DNA of 64,000 bases from Paraburkholderia sejongensis. Its GTDB lineage: Bacteria; Pseudomonadota; Gammaproteobacteria; Burkholderiales; Burkholderiaceae. The stretch is taken from the NCBI RefSeq assembly GCF_020880815.1, contig NZ_JAJITD010000015.1, positions 62,001-126,000 on the forward strand. The letters run 5' to 3'. This document shows, piece by piece, positions 53,564-63,500 of this stretch. Each line of letters opens with the position of its first letter. Position 1 is the stretch's first letter. The notes beneath the pieces are model-generated. The model made no database searches. It worked only from the letters and a program-made list of their open reading frames with translations, and was not told where the DNA came from. The position numbers and the translations under genes are program-made.

Positions 53564-54682
53564 ATGCAGCATGATCCGCTTTTTCAACCCTTCAAGCTCG
53601 GCACGCTGACGCTGCCGAACCGCATCGTGATGCCGCCGATGACGCGCTCGCGCGCGAGCCAACCCGGCGACGAAGCGAACGACCTGATGGCCGAGTACTA
53701 CGCGCAGCGCGCCGACGCCGGACTCATTGTTAGCGAAGGCACCTACATCGCGCCGCTCGGCAAAGGCTACGCGTGGACGCCCGGCATCTGCACGGCGGCC
53801 CAGGTCGAAGGATGGCGCAAGGTGACGAACGCGGTTCATGCGAAGGGCGGTCGCATCTTCGCGCAGTTGTGGCACGTTGGCCGTCTGAGTCATACCAGCC
53901 TGCTCGGCGGCGAGCAGCCGGTGTCGTCGTCGGCGCTGCAGGCCAAGGGCGTGAACGTGTTCATCGCCAGCGGCGAAGCCGGCGTGCCGGGCTTCGTTCA
54001 GGCCTCCGAACCACGCGCGCTGAGCATCGCCGAGATTCGCGACATCGTCGCGCAATACCGCGCGGCGGCGCGCAATGCGATCGACGCCGGTTTCGACGGC
54101 GTCGAACTGCACGCGGCCAACGGCTATCTGGTCAATCAGTTCATCGACTCCAACGCGAACAACCGCACCGACGCATACGGCGGCTCGCTCGATAACCGCC
54201 TGCGCTTTCTCGACGAAGTGGCGCGCGCGCTGATCGAAGGCACCGGCGACGCGCAGCGCGTCGGCATTCGCCTGGCACCCCTGACGACCCTGAACGGCTG
54301 CGCAGACGCCGATCCGGAAACGACCTATCTCGCGGCGGCAAAACGGCTCGGCGAGATCGGCGTCGCCTACATCCATATCGCCGAAGCCGACTGGGACGAC
54401 GCGCCTCACATGCCGCTCGAATTCAAGCACAAGCTGCGCGGCGCGTATTCCGGCGCGCTGATCTATGCGGGCCGCTACACCGGCGAGCGGGCCCGCGCCG
54501 CGATCGACGCGGGCTGGGCCGATCTGATCGCGTTCGGCCGGCCGTTCGTCGCGAACCCGGACCTCGTGCAGCGCCTGCGCACCGCCGCGCCGCTCGCGGA
54601 ACATCGACGCGAAACGCTGTTCGGCGGCGGCGCGCAAGGTCTGACCGACTACCCGTTGCTCGACGGCAGCGCGGCCGCCTGA
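53564..54682 (+). CDS. Old Yellow Enzyme family reductase (NemA-like)
   Basis: A 372-residue FMN-dependent ene-reductase. The barrel motifs are typical: LPNRIVMPPMTRSRA (N-terminal), AQLWHVGR (about 102-109), GFDGVELHAANGYLVNQF (substrate-binding His-Asn pair, about 178-195) and AYGGSLDNRLRFL; ADLIAFGRPFVANPDLV near the C-terminus binds FMN phosphate. It would reduce activated C=C bonds or nitrate esters with NAD(P)H. The gene lies between two aldo/keto reductase genes on the same strand, 82 bases before the second. Confidence 0.95.
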   Translation: MQHDPLFQPFKLGTLTLPNRIVMPPMTRSRASQPGDEANDLMAEYYAQRADAGLIVSEGTYIAPLGKGYAWTPGICTAAQVEGWRKVTNAVHAKGGRIFAQLWHVGRLSHTSLLGGEQPVSSSALQAKGVNVFIASGEAGVPGFVQASEPRALSIAEIRDIVAQYRAAARNAIDAGFDGVELHAANGYLVNQFIDSNANNRTDAYGGSLDNRLRFLDEVARALIEGTGDAQRVGIRLAPLTTLNGCADADPETTYLAAAKRLGEIGVAYIHIAEADWDDAPHMPLEFKHKLRGAYSGALIYAGRYTGERARAAIDAGWADLIAFGRPFVANPDLVQRLRTAAPLAEHRRETLFGGGAQGLTDYPLLDGSAAA

Positions 54683-54763
54683 GCGACGCGCACCGGCGTA
54701 TCCGTGGCCCACGGACCGCGGACCGGTTGCGCGTTTATCGCACCCCTATTCGAAGGAACACTC

Positions 54764-55762
54764 ATGCGTATCACCATCGCGTCGCGAATCGGTTTCGGCA
54801 CCGCACCGCTCGGCAACATGTATCGGAACATCCCTGAGGACGAGGCCATCGCGACGGTTCACGCCGCGTGGAATAGCGGGATTCGCTATTTCGACGGCGC
54901 GCCGCTGTACGGCGCGGGGCTCGCCGAATTGCGACTCGGCGAGGCACTGGCTGGACGTCCGCGCAGTGAATACGTGCTCGGCACCAAGGTCGGCCGCCTG
55001 ATTCTCGACGAGGTCGAAGCCACCACCGCGCGCGATCTCGGCGAAAAAGGCGGGCTGTTCGAGCACGGACTGCCGAACCGCATCGTCTACGACTACAGCG
55101 AAGACGGCACGCTGCGCTCGATCGACGACAGCCTCAAGCGTCTGCGCACCGACTATCTCGACTATGTGTGGATTCACGACCCGGCTGTCGATTTTCACGG
55201 CGACGCCTGGCGCGACGTGTTCGACACGGCGATAAACGGCGCCGCGCGCGCGCTCACGCGGCTGCGTGAAGAAGGCGTGATCAAGGGTTGGGGACTCGGC
55301 GTGAACCGCGTCGAGCCGTGCGAACTCGCGCTCGAACGGGCCGACCCGGACGGCTTTCTGCTCGCCGGCCGCTATACGCTGCTCGACCATGCGAACGCGC
55401 TCGAAAAACTGATGCCGGCCGCGCAGCAGCGCGGGCTCGGCGTGATCGTTGGCGGTCCTTACAACTCCGGCGTGCTCGCCGGTGGGACGCACTACGAGTA
55501 TCAGAACGCGCCGCAAGCGATTCTCGATCGCGTGCAGCGGATCAACGCGATCTGCGCGCCGTTCGGCGTGGATATTCGCGCGGTCGCACTGACCTTTTCG
55601 CTCGCGCATCCGGCGGTGGCCGGCGTCATTCCGGGCGCGAGCCGTCCGGAGCGGATCGCGGAAAACCTCGCGCTGATGAACAGCGCGATTCCGGTTGCAC
55701 TGTGGGATCAGTTGAAGGCTGCGGCGCTTATTAGCGCGGATGCGCCGACTCCGCAAAGCTGA
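54764..55762 (+). CDS. Aldo/keto reductase (D-threo-aldose/pyridoxal dehydrogenase type)
   Basis: A 332-residue aldo/keto reductase of the branch that includes D-threo-aldose (L-fucose) 1-dehydrogenase and pyridoxal 4-dehydrogenase: IGFGTAPLGNMYRNI, IRYFDGAPLYGAGLAELRLG (Asp/Tyr), VLGTKVGRL (Lys), YLDYVWIHDPAVD (His) and AHPAVAGVIPGASRPERI. The start at 54764 has AAGGAACACTC upstream. It is the last of three oxidoreductases in a row and could oxidise or reduce sugars or small aldehydes. The substrate is not decided by sequence. Confidence 0.9.
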   Translation: MRITIASRIGFGTAPLGNMYRNIPEDEAIATVHAAWNSGIRYFDGAPLYGAGLAELRLGEALAGRPRSEYVLGTKVGRLILDEVEATTARDLGEKGGLFEHGLPNRIVYDYSEDGTLRSIDDSLKRLRTDYLDYVWIHDPAVDFHGDAWRDVFDTAINGAARALTRLREEGVIKGWGLGVNRVEPCELALERADPDGFLLAGRYTLLDHANALEKLMPAAQQRGLGVIVGGPYNSGVLAGGTHYEYQNAPQAILDRVQRINAICAPFGVDIRAVALTFSLAHPAVAGVIPGASRPERIAENLALMNSAIPVALWDQLKAAALISADAPTPQS

Positions 55763-56131
55763 TTGACGCGCGCGGCGACCTACGTGGGGCAAGCGGGCCG
55801 GTTGCCGCGGCAGCAGCAACCCTAGAAGGCCTCCGCAAAATTGATCGCGCAGCCGGTACGAAACCGGCTGCGCGATCCGCTCGTTAAGTCCTTTAAATAA
55901 ACGCTGAACGCATCCCTCCCGCGCGTCGATCCAGCGCGCAAAAAAGCCCCCTCAGATTTCAATCCGCTTTCAATCGAGCCAGGACTTTCCCGAAGCCCCG
56001 CGCCCTCATCTTGCACCGCACCAGAGCGCGCAAGCCTTGTCGCGTCTGGCGCCGCACTTCCTGACTAGCTGTCACGCCGCAATTCGCGCTTCGATCTTCC
56101 GCCTTGACGATCGTTAATCCGCCTGCTGTAC
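55763..56131. other. Intergenic region before the sugar ABC operon
   Basis: About 370 bases. It contains a strong hairpin just after the reductase gene (separate entry) and no frame with good codon bias. The right end leads into the operator dyad. Confidence 0.4.
55843..55877. terminator. 15-bp perfect hairpin, probable terminator
   Basis: GATCGCGCAGCCGGT and its exact complement flank an ACGAA loop, 80 bases after the aldo/keto reductase gene. There is no immediate T-run, so it may be a Rho-assisted terminator or an mRNA 3' stabiliser rather than a classic intrinsic terminator. Confidence 0.6.
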
Positions 56132-56152
56132 TAAATCAACCAAAGTGATTTA
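56132..56152. promoter_or_regulatory. Operator dyad TAAATCA-N7-TGATTTA upstream of frcB-like gene
   Basis: A perfect 7-bp inverted repeat around seven bases, about 160 bases before the binding-protein start codon. Partial extra symmetry lies outside (CTGCT and AGCAG). It is the best candidate site for the ROK regulator encoded at the end of the operon. Confidence 0.65.
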
Positions 56153-56312
56153 AGCAGTGCAAGCGCGCCGCCAGCCTCACCTGCAAACCGGCGGTCGACG
56201 CAAACCAGCAGATCGGCGGCAAACCGTTTCCAGCTTTCCCGGCTTTTCAGTCCAGCTTCAGTACCAAGCAGTCCAGAACATCAATCGATCATCGTCATCG
56301 GAGGAGCGTCCC

Positions 56313-57317
56313 ATGAATCTGAATTCCCGCAGGCATCGTGTCGCCGGCAAAGTCGTGTCGGTGTGCGTCGCGGCGTCCGCGCTGTGGTGCGCGAGCGCGA
56401 CCCGGGCGGCCGATCAGCCCGTCGTCGGCCTGATCACCAAGACCGACACCAATCCGTTCTTCGTGAAAATGCGCCAGGGCGCGGAAGCCGAGGCGTCGAA
56501 AGACGGCGCGAAGCTGATGACGGCCGCCGGCAAATTCGACGGCGACAACGCGAGCCAGGTCACCGCGATCGAAAACATGATGACGGCCGGCGCGAAAGCG
56601 ATCCTGATCACGCCGAGCGACACCAAGGCGATCGTGCCGAGCATCAAGAAAGCGCGCTCGGCCGGCGTGATGGTGGTCGCGCTCGACACGCCGACCGACC
56701 CGCAGGACGCGACCGACGCGCTGTTCGCGACCGACAACTTCAAGGCCGGCGTGCTGATCGGCAAATACGCGAAGGCCGCTTTGAACGGCAAGCCGGCGAA
56801 GATCGCGACGCTCGATCTCGCGCCCGGCGTATCGGTCGGCGTGCTGCGCCATAACGGCTTTCTCGAAGGCTTCGGCGTGAAGGAAGGCGATGCGTCGATC
56901 GTCTGCAGCCAGGACACTCGCGGGGATCAGGCGAAGGGCCAGACGGCGATGGAAAACTGCCTGCAGAAAGCGCCCGACATCAACGTCGTCTACACGATCA
57001 ACGAACCGGCGGCCGCCGGCGCGTATCGCGCGCTGAAGGCGGCCGGCAAGGACAAGAGCGTGATGATAGTCTCGATCGACGGCGGCTGCGAAGGCGTGCG
57101 CAACGTGAAGGCCGGCGCGATCGCGGCGACCTCGCAACAGTACCCGCTGAAGATGGCCGCGCTCGGCGTGAATGCCGGCGTCGACTATGCGAAGAACGGC
57201 AAGAAGGTCTCCGGCTACAAGGACACCGGCGTCACGCTGATCACGGATAAACCGATGTCCGGCCTGGACAGCAAGGACACGAAGTTCGGCCTCGACAACT
57301 GCTGGGGCAACAAGTAA
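56313..57317 (+). CDS. frcB: CUT2 sugar ABC transporter substrate-binding protein (FrcB-like)
   Basis: A 334-residue periplasmic binding protein of the RbsB/FrcB type. A signal peptide ends near SATRAADQ, then VVGLITKTDTNPFFVKMRQGAEAEA begins the first lobe; VYTINEPAAAGAYRALKAAG and VSIDGGCEGVRNVKAG form the second-lobe sugar site, and the C-terminus LDNCWGNK has the usual tail. GGAGGAG precedes the ATG at 56313. The order binding protein, permease, ATPase, ROK regulator resembles frcBCA loci for fructose; fructose, mannose or ribose are possible ligands. Confidence 0.9.
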   Translation: MNLNSRRHRVAGKVVSVCVAASALWCASATRAADQPVVGLITKTDTNPFFVKMRQGAEAEASKDGAKLMTAAGKFDGDNASQVTAIENMMTAGAKAILITPSDTKAIVPSIKKARSAGVMVVALDTPTDPQDATDALFATDNFKAGVLIGKYAKAALNGKPAKIATLDLAPGVSVGVLRHNGFLEGFGVKEGDASIVCSQDTRGDQAKGQTAMENCLQKAPDINVVYTINEPAAAGAYRALKAAGKDKSVMIVSIDGGCEGVRNVKAGAIAATSQQYPLKMAALGVNAGVDYAKNGKKVSGYKDTGVTLITDKPMSGLDSKDTKFGLDNCWGNK

Positions 57318-57414
57318 CGCGCATCGCACGGCGGCCCGCCGCACCGGGCCGCCATCGGAATTGCCGCGTGACCGCCACCCTGAAGGTCACGCTCATGTAT
57401 TGAGGACTGCCATC

Positions 57415-58404
57415 ATGTCGACTCCCTCCGCGCCCGCCGGTCGCCCGCGCCCCTCCTTCACCGAACACCTGCCGTCGCTGTCCGAAGCCGGACCGCTGAT
57501 CGCGCTGGCCGCCGCCTGTGGGTTCTTCATCTCGCAGAGCGACCGCTTCCTGTCGTTCCAGAATCTGTCGCTGATCCTGCAACAGACGATGGTCGTCGCG
57601 GTCATCGCGATCGGCCAGACGCTGATCGTGCTGACCGGCGGCATCGATCTGTCCTGCGGGATGGTGATGGCGTTCGGCTCGATCATCATGACCAAGTTCG
57701 CGGTCGTGATGGGCGTGCCGCCGCTTCTCGCGATTCTGTGCGGGATCGGCGCCAGCACGTTGTTCGGTCTGCTCAACGGTCTGCTGATCACGCGCATCAA
57801 GCTGCCCGCCTTTATCGTCACACTCGGCACGCTGAACATCGCGTTCGCGCTGACGCAGATCTACTCGAACGCGGAAAGCGTGTCGAACCTGCCCGATGCG
57901 ATCATGTTTCTCGGCAGCACGTTCCGGATCGGGCCGGCGGAGGTCACCTACGGCACCGTGCTGACGCTGCTGATGTATCTGGGCACGTGGTTCGTACTGC
58001 GCGACACCGTGCCCGGCCGGCACCTGTATGCGCTCGGCAACAACCCGGAAGCCGCGCGATTGATGGGCCTGTCGTCGACGAAAATCCTGCTGACCGTCTA
58101 CACGCTGGCCGGCGCGATCTACGGCATTGCCGCGCTGCTGTCGGTGTCGCGCACCGGCGTCGGCGATCCGCAGGCGGGGCAAACCGAAAACCTCGACAGC
58201 ATCACCGCGGTCGTGCTCGGCGGCACCAGCCTGTTCGGCGGGCGCGGCTCGATTGTGGGCACGCTGCTGGGCGCGCTGATCGTCGGCGTGTTCCGCAACG
58301 GCCTGACGCTGATCGGCGTTTCTTCGGTCTACCAGGTTTTGATCACCGGCATGCTCGTGATTCTCGCGGTCGCCGCCGACAAACTTTCGCACCGCGGCCG
58401 TTGA
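57415..58404 (+). CDS. frcC: CUT2 sugar ABC transporter permease (FrcC/RbsC-like)
   Basis: A 329-residue permease with about eight to ten helices. Typical segments: AVIAIGQTLIVLTGGIDLSCGMVMAFG (about 60-86), LLNGLLITRIKLPAFIVTLGT, NNPEAARLMGLSSTKI and GGTSLFGGRGSIVGTLLGALIVGV (C-terminal). These match ribose/fructose permeases of the CUT2 type, which work as homodimers. Ninety-seven bases separate it from the binding-protein gene; the ATPase gene follows 20 bases downstream. Confidence 0.93.
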   Translation: MSTPSAPAGRPRPSFTEHLPSLSEAGPLIALAAACGFFISQSDRFLSFQNLSLILQQTMVVAVIAIGQTLIVLTGGIDLSCGMVMAFGSIIMTKFAVVMGVPPLLAILCGIGASTLFGLLNGLLITRIKLPAFIVTLGTLNIAFALTQIYSNAESVSNLPDAIMFLGSTFRIGPAEVTYGTVLTLLMYLGTWFVLRDTVPGRHLYALGNNPEAARLMGLSSTKILLTVYTLAGAIYGIAALLSVSRTGVGDPQAGQTENLDSITAVVLGGTSLFGGRGSIVGTLLGALIVGVFRNGLTLIGVSSVYQVLITGMLVILAVAADKLSHRGR

Positions 58405-58424
58405 GCCTGAACAGGAGCCCTGTG

Positions 58425-59225
58425 ATGTCGACTCTCACCCCAACCTCTTCTGCCGTGATGCCGGTCCTGCAGGCTCGCGGCCTCGTCAAACGCTACGGCA
58501 ACGTGACCGCGCTCGACGGCTGCGACTTCGAAGTGCTGCCCGGCGAAATCCTCGCGGTGATCGGCGACAACGGCGCCGGCAAATCGTCGCTGATCAAGGC
58601 GCTGTCCGGCGCGACCGTGCCCGACGAAGGCGAGATTCTGCTCGACGGCAAGCCAGTCAAATTCCGCAGCCCGCTCGACGCCCGCGCGCACGGCATCGAA
58701 ACCGTCTACCAGGAACTCGCGGTCGCGCCTGCAATGAGCATCGCCGAAAACCTGTTCCTCGCCCGCGAATTATTGAAACCGGGCTGGCGCGGCTCGCTGT
58801 TCAAGATGATCGACAAGCGCCGGATGCTCGAAGAAGCCACCTCGGCAATGAAGGATTTGCAGATCGGCATCCGCTCGATGCGCCAGGCGGTCGAAACGCT
58901 GTCGGGCGGCCAGCGCCAAGGCGTCGCGGTCGCCCGCAGCGCGGCGTTCGCGCGGCACGTGGTGATTCTCGACGAGCCGACCGCCGCGCTCGGCGTGAAA
59001 GAAGGCAATATGGTGCTGGAGCTGATCCGGCGCGTGCGCGATCGCGGGCTGCCGGTAATCCTGATCAGCCACAACATGCCGCACGTGTTCGAGGTCGCGG
59101 ACCGCATTCACATCCAGCGGCTCGGCCGGCGCGCGGCGCTCGTCAACGCGAAGGACGTGCATATGTCGGACGCGGTCGCGATCATGACCGGTGCGAAGCA
59201 AGCCGACGTGAAGGCGATCGCCTGA
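58425..59225 (+). CDS. frcA: CUT2 sugar ABC transporter ATPase, single domain (FrcA-like)
   Basis: A 266-residue ATPase with one nucleotide-binding domain, like FrcA and unlike the duplicated RbsA. Walker A is GDNGAGKSSL (about 47-56), the signature LSGGQRQGVAVARSAAF, Walker B HVVILDEPTAALG and the switch VILISHNMPHVFEVADRI. AGGAG lies upstream of the ATG at 58425. Its stop is 43 bases before the ROK regulator start, consistent with one operon. Having a single domain favours a fructose-type over a ribose-type assignment. Confidence 0.93.
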   Translation: MSTLTPTSSAVMPVLQARGLVKRYGNVTALDGCDFEVLPGEILAVIGDNGAGKSSLIKALSGATVPDEGEILLDGKPVKFRSPLDARAHGIETVYQELAVAPAMSIAENLFLARELLKPGWRGSLFKMIDKRRMLEEATSAMKDLQIGIRSMRQAVETLSGGQRQGVAVARSAAFARHVVILDEPTAALGVKEGNMVLELIRRVRDRGLPVILISHNMPHVFEVADRIHIQRLGRRAALVNAKDVHMSDAVAIMTGAKQADVKAIA

Positions 59226-59268
59226 GCCGCCGCCGCACCCACCGAGCCGCCGAACAGACCTCCCGACG

Positions 59269-60510
59269 ATGGATACGACCAGCACCGCAAGCCGCAACCG
59301 CCGCCCCGCCAGACGCCCGGTCGGCTCGAACCAGGTCGGCATGCGCCAGTTCAACGAGCGCATCGTGCTGCAAACGATCCGCCTGCACGGACCGCTGCCG
59401 AAGGCCGACGTGAGCCGCCTCACGCGTCTGTCGATGCAGACGGTGTCGATGATCGTCGACCGTCTGATCGACGACGACCTGCTCGAAAAGCAGGCGCGGG
59501 TGCGCGGCCGGATCGGCCAGCCGTCGGTGCCGATCGCGTTGCGCGGCGACGGCGCGTACACGATCGGCATCAAGGTCGGCCGGCGCAGTCTCGACGTGCT
59601 GGCGCTGGATTTCGCCGGCCGCGTGGTATGCCGCGACGTGTTCGAGTACGCGTATCCCGATCCGCGCGCGCTGTTTCCCGCGCTCGAAAGCCGGCTCGCG
59701 CGCGTGCACCAGACGCTCGGCGCGAAGTCCGGCAAGGTGGTCGGCGTCGGCGTCGCGGCGCCGCTGTGGCTCGGCGGCTGGCGCGATTTTCTCGGCGCGC
59801 CGCCCGATGCGCTCGACGCGTGGCACGAGATCGATCTGCGCGCGCGCATCGCGACGATGACCGGGCTGCCGGTCGAATTCGCGAAGGACACCACCGCCGC
59901 GTGCGCGGCCGAACTCGTGATGGGCCAGGGCCGCGGGATTCACAACTTTCTGTATCTGTTCGTCGGCACGTTTATCGGCGGCGGCCTCGTGATCGATGGC
60001 CGTTTGCATGGCGGCCCGCACGACAATGCCGGCGCGGTCGGCTCGATTCCGCTGCGCGAAGGCGGCGCGCGCAAGCCGGCGCGACAACTACTGCATGCGG
60101 CGTCGGGCTTCGTGCTCGAAAAGCTGTTCAGCGATGCCGGCGCGCCGCCGGCCGCCGCGCACGATCATCGCGCGCTGTCGGCCGAGTTGTGGCGGCATAC
60201 CGAACAGTGGCTCGACAGCGCGTGTCCGGCGATCGCGAGCGCGCTGACCAATGCGGCCGCGTTGCTCGATCTGGAGGCGGTCGTGATCGACGGCGAACTC
60301 GACCGGCAATTGCTGCGCGAAATCATTCGCCGTACTGAACGCGTGCTCGATCATTTCGAATGGGAAGGGATGGTGCGGCCGCAACTGCTCGAAGGCGCGA
60401 TCGGCGCCGACGCAAGAGCGCTGGGCGGCGCGATCCTGCCGCTATACGCGCATTTCGCGCCGGTACACGAGCTGTTTCTGAAGCCGGCGACGGAGGCCGG
60501 TTTTGAATAA
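59269..60510 (+). CDS. ROK family transcriptional regulator
   Basis: A 413-residue regulator: an N-terminal winged helix (about 25-80: NQVGMRQFNERIVLQTIRLHG, ADVSRLTRLSMQTVSMIV) followed by a ROK sugar-kinase-like domain (about 95-400) with VVGVGVAAPLW and FVGTFIGGGLVIDGRLHGG. The zinc-binding Cys cluster usual in ROK proteins (CxCGxxGCxE) is absent; the region instead reads HDNAGAVGSIPLREGGARK. It ends the frcBCA-like operon and probably acts on the dyad at 56132-56152. Convergent with the penicillin-binding protein gene, only 17 bases away. Confidence 0.92.
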   Translation: MDTTSTASRNRRPARRPVGSNQVGMRQFNERIVLQTIRLHGPLPKADVSRLTRLSMQTVSMIVDRLIDDDLLEKQARVRGRIGQPSVPIALRGDGAYTIGIKVGRRSLDVLALDFAGRVVCRDVFEYAYPDPRALFPALESRLARVHQTLGAKSGKVVGVGVAAPLWLGGWRDFLGAPPDALDAWHEIDLRARIATMTGLPVEFAKDTTAACAAELVMGQGRGIHNFLYLFVGTFIGGGLVIDGRLHGGPHDNAGAVGSIPLREGGARKPARQLLHAASGFVLEKLFSDAGAPPAAAHDHRALSAELWRHTEQWLDSACPAIASALTNAAALLDLEAVVIDGELDRQLLREIIRRTERVLDHFEWEGMVRPQLLEGAIGADARALGGAILPLYAHFAPVHELFLKPATEAGFE

Positions 60511-60527
60511 CGATGCGCTGACCCCGA

Positions 60528-63500
60528 CTACTGCCCCGCCACCTTAACGGCGGTCACAGCAGGAGCAGCAGGAGCAGCCGGAATCGCGGCAGAAACCACT
60601 GCCGGAGCCGGCGCCACCGCCACGGTCTTCGCAACCGGTCGATCGAGCAATGGCTGCAACGCCGGCGCCATCGACTTCAGCAACTGCACCGCCAACGCAC
60701 TCGTGAACTCGTAATGCGACGCATACGGCTCGTGCACCCACGCGGTCAGCGTGCCGTAGAAGCGATCGCCGAGCGCGAATACGAAGGTCGCACTGCGATT
60801 GACCTTACGCGATTCGATCAGCCGCGCGCCCTTCGCATACACGTTCAGACGCTGATCGCCGGTGCCGGTCTTGCCGTACACGTCGAGCGTCTGCCCGTTC
60901 GGAAACGTGAGGCCCTGCGCAAGGCGCCGCGCGGTGCCGCCCGTTACCACGTCGCGCAACAGCATCCGCACCGTGCCGGCGATTTCCGGCGACAACTGCT
61001 GTTGCGGCGCGACCGCCGCGCGCCGGAAATGCGTTTCGTACGGCGTGTCTTTCGCGAAGTCGATTTGCGTCAGCGTGTCGGTCGGCACCTTGTTGCCGTC
61101 GTTCGCGATCACCCCGATCAGTTGCGCGAGTGCCGCGGGCCGGTCGCCGGACGCCCCGATCGCCGCCGCATACGACGGCGTCAGATTCGCGAACGGATAG
61201 CCGAGCGCCTGCCACGATTTGCCGATCGCGTCGTACGCACGCAGCTCGACCATCCGTTTGATGCGGCGATCCTGAGTCGCGTGATAGCGGGTCTTGAACA
61301 GCCATGAATACGTGGACAGCCGCACGTCGTGGCTCGCGGTTTCGATCTGCGCGAGCGTCGCGTCGGGATGCGAGCGCAGATAGTTGAGCGTCCACAGTTC
61401 GAGCGGATGCACGCTCGAGATATAGCCGCGATCGTTCAGATTGAAGCGGTCGATCCCGTACTTGTCGTACAGGTTCGCGAGATCTTCGTCGTCGAGCATC
61501 GCGGCGGCCGGCGTATTCTTCAGCGCCGCGCGCATCAGTTTGTTGAACCAGGCATTCGACTCGTCCGGCGCGACGCTGCGCAGCACGGTCGCGACTTTCG
61601 GCGGCGACTTGCGCACGCCGAGGAGCAGCAGCGTGATCGCCTGATCCGGCGTCTTGCCGTGGTACTTGGTGTAAAAGCGCTTCAGATACACGCGGCTTTC
61701 CTGATCGGCGAAACGCGTCAGATACATCTTGCGGGTCGCCGGGTCGTTGAGCCATTGCGCGGACGGGCCGGTGGTCTGCACCATCTCGTAGTGGACGATG
61801 TCGCGCATCAGCCGCACGAACACCAGGTTTACCGAGTGCTGGAACGCGCGATGCACGGTCAGGATGCGGCTGTTGTCGTCGGACTCGAAGTTCGTGAAGG
61901 TCTGCGCGCCGCCGCCCGTATAAAAGGTTTCGCCCGGGCTCGCCGAGTATTTGCGCTCGACCGCCGCGTCGAGCATCGACTGCAGCGAGCGGTCGCGCGT
62001 GTGCAGCAGATAGGTGATCGCCCACCGCGTCAGCTGATCGTTGAGGTCGGGCTTGAGCGCCTTCAGCTCGGCATCGCTCATCGCGCCGTAACGCGTATGC
62101 AGGTCGGTGACGATTTGCAGATACGTGACGACGGTGCGCAGTTTCGCGGTCGAACCGAGGTTCAGACGCGCGCCCGAATTGATATCGAACGGCTGGTTCA
62201 CGCTGTCGGTCTGCACCCGCACGAGGTTCGCGTCGCCGTGCCGCTCGAACAGCGTGAAGCTGTACGCGATATGCGACGGATCGTCGGAGCCGCGCAGCAT
62301 CTCGAAGCCGACGAGGCCCGCGGCTTTCGCACCATCGCGCGTCGCGGCGGCGGCGAGCCGCTCGGACACCGCCTGTTGCACCGAGTTGTTCAACGTGCCC
62401 TGCGCCTCTACGTCGAGACGATCGAGTTCGTAGAAGCTGCGCAGGCCGAGCGCGTTCAGCAGATGCGAGCGCATCGACGTGACCGCCTTGCGCGACACGA
62501 ACGATTCGGGATCCTGCACACGCTTGCCCGCATGATGCAGTTGCACTTGCGCGGCCAGCGCGGCGTCGCGCAACTGCGCGGAGATCACGCCGCCGCTCGC
62601 GAGCAGGCGCAGATAGCTGTCGGTAAGCCGCTCCAGTTCCGGATAGCCGCGCCGCAAGAAAAACGATGGTGCACGCTGCGCGATCATCAGCGACAGCACC
62701 TCGCGAAACGCCCGCCCCTGCTCCGGCAGATTCGCGTCGCTCGACGCCGCGTTCAGCAGCCGGTTGGTTTCGCGAAAGTCGCGCCCGTACCATGCGGACA
62801 GCCCGTCGCCGATGCCGTTGATTTCGCCGACGCCGGGCTGCGCGGCGAGCGGCACCGAGTTCAGATACCGGACGACGATCTGCTGGCGGGCGGGCAGCGT
62901 TTGCGCGCCATCCAGATACGCGCGCACCGACGCCGACGCGATCTGCCGCAATTTCTCCGGCGGCGTCGCAGTGCGGCCGCCGCTCGAATGACGGAATTTC
63001 TCGATCTGCGTGGCCAGCGTGCTGCCGCCCGGCGTCTGCTGATGGTGGTTGAAGATGCGCAAGCCCTGATCGGCGAGCGCGCGGCTGAAGCGGCCCCAGT
63101 CGATCGCCGGGTTGCGGTTCGGCTGGTTCGGATCGAGCAGATAGCGATCCTCAATAAATAGCAGCGAGTTCACGATCACGGGAGGAATCGCGTCGAAGTT
63201 TGCATAGGCGCGACCCGGATACTGCGCGCTAAATAGCGGCGCGCCGGTGCCGTCGAAGAGTTGCAGGCCGGCGGTGTCTTTTTCCTGGTACGGCAGGAAC
63301 AGGCCGTTATCGGCCAGCGACAGCATCCGCGCGGAATCGCGCGCCTGCGAACTGACCTCGAAACCGCGTTGCAGCAGACGCTGCTGGAATTGCGGCAATA
63401 GCGCGTAGCCGAGCCGCGTATCGTACGGGCCTTTATCGGCGGGTGGGAAACGGATCGAAGAACTGGGACCGTCGGCGACCGAGTACGCGACGTCGCGAGT

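Noticed and set aside
61329..63161. Long plus-strand frame opposite the penicillin-binding protein
   Set aside because: No domain and shadow composition; the minus-strand frame contains all PBP active-site motifs.
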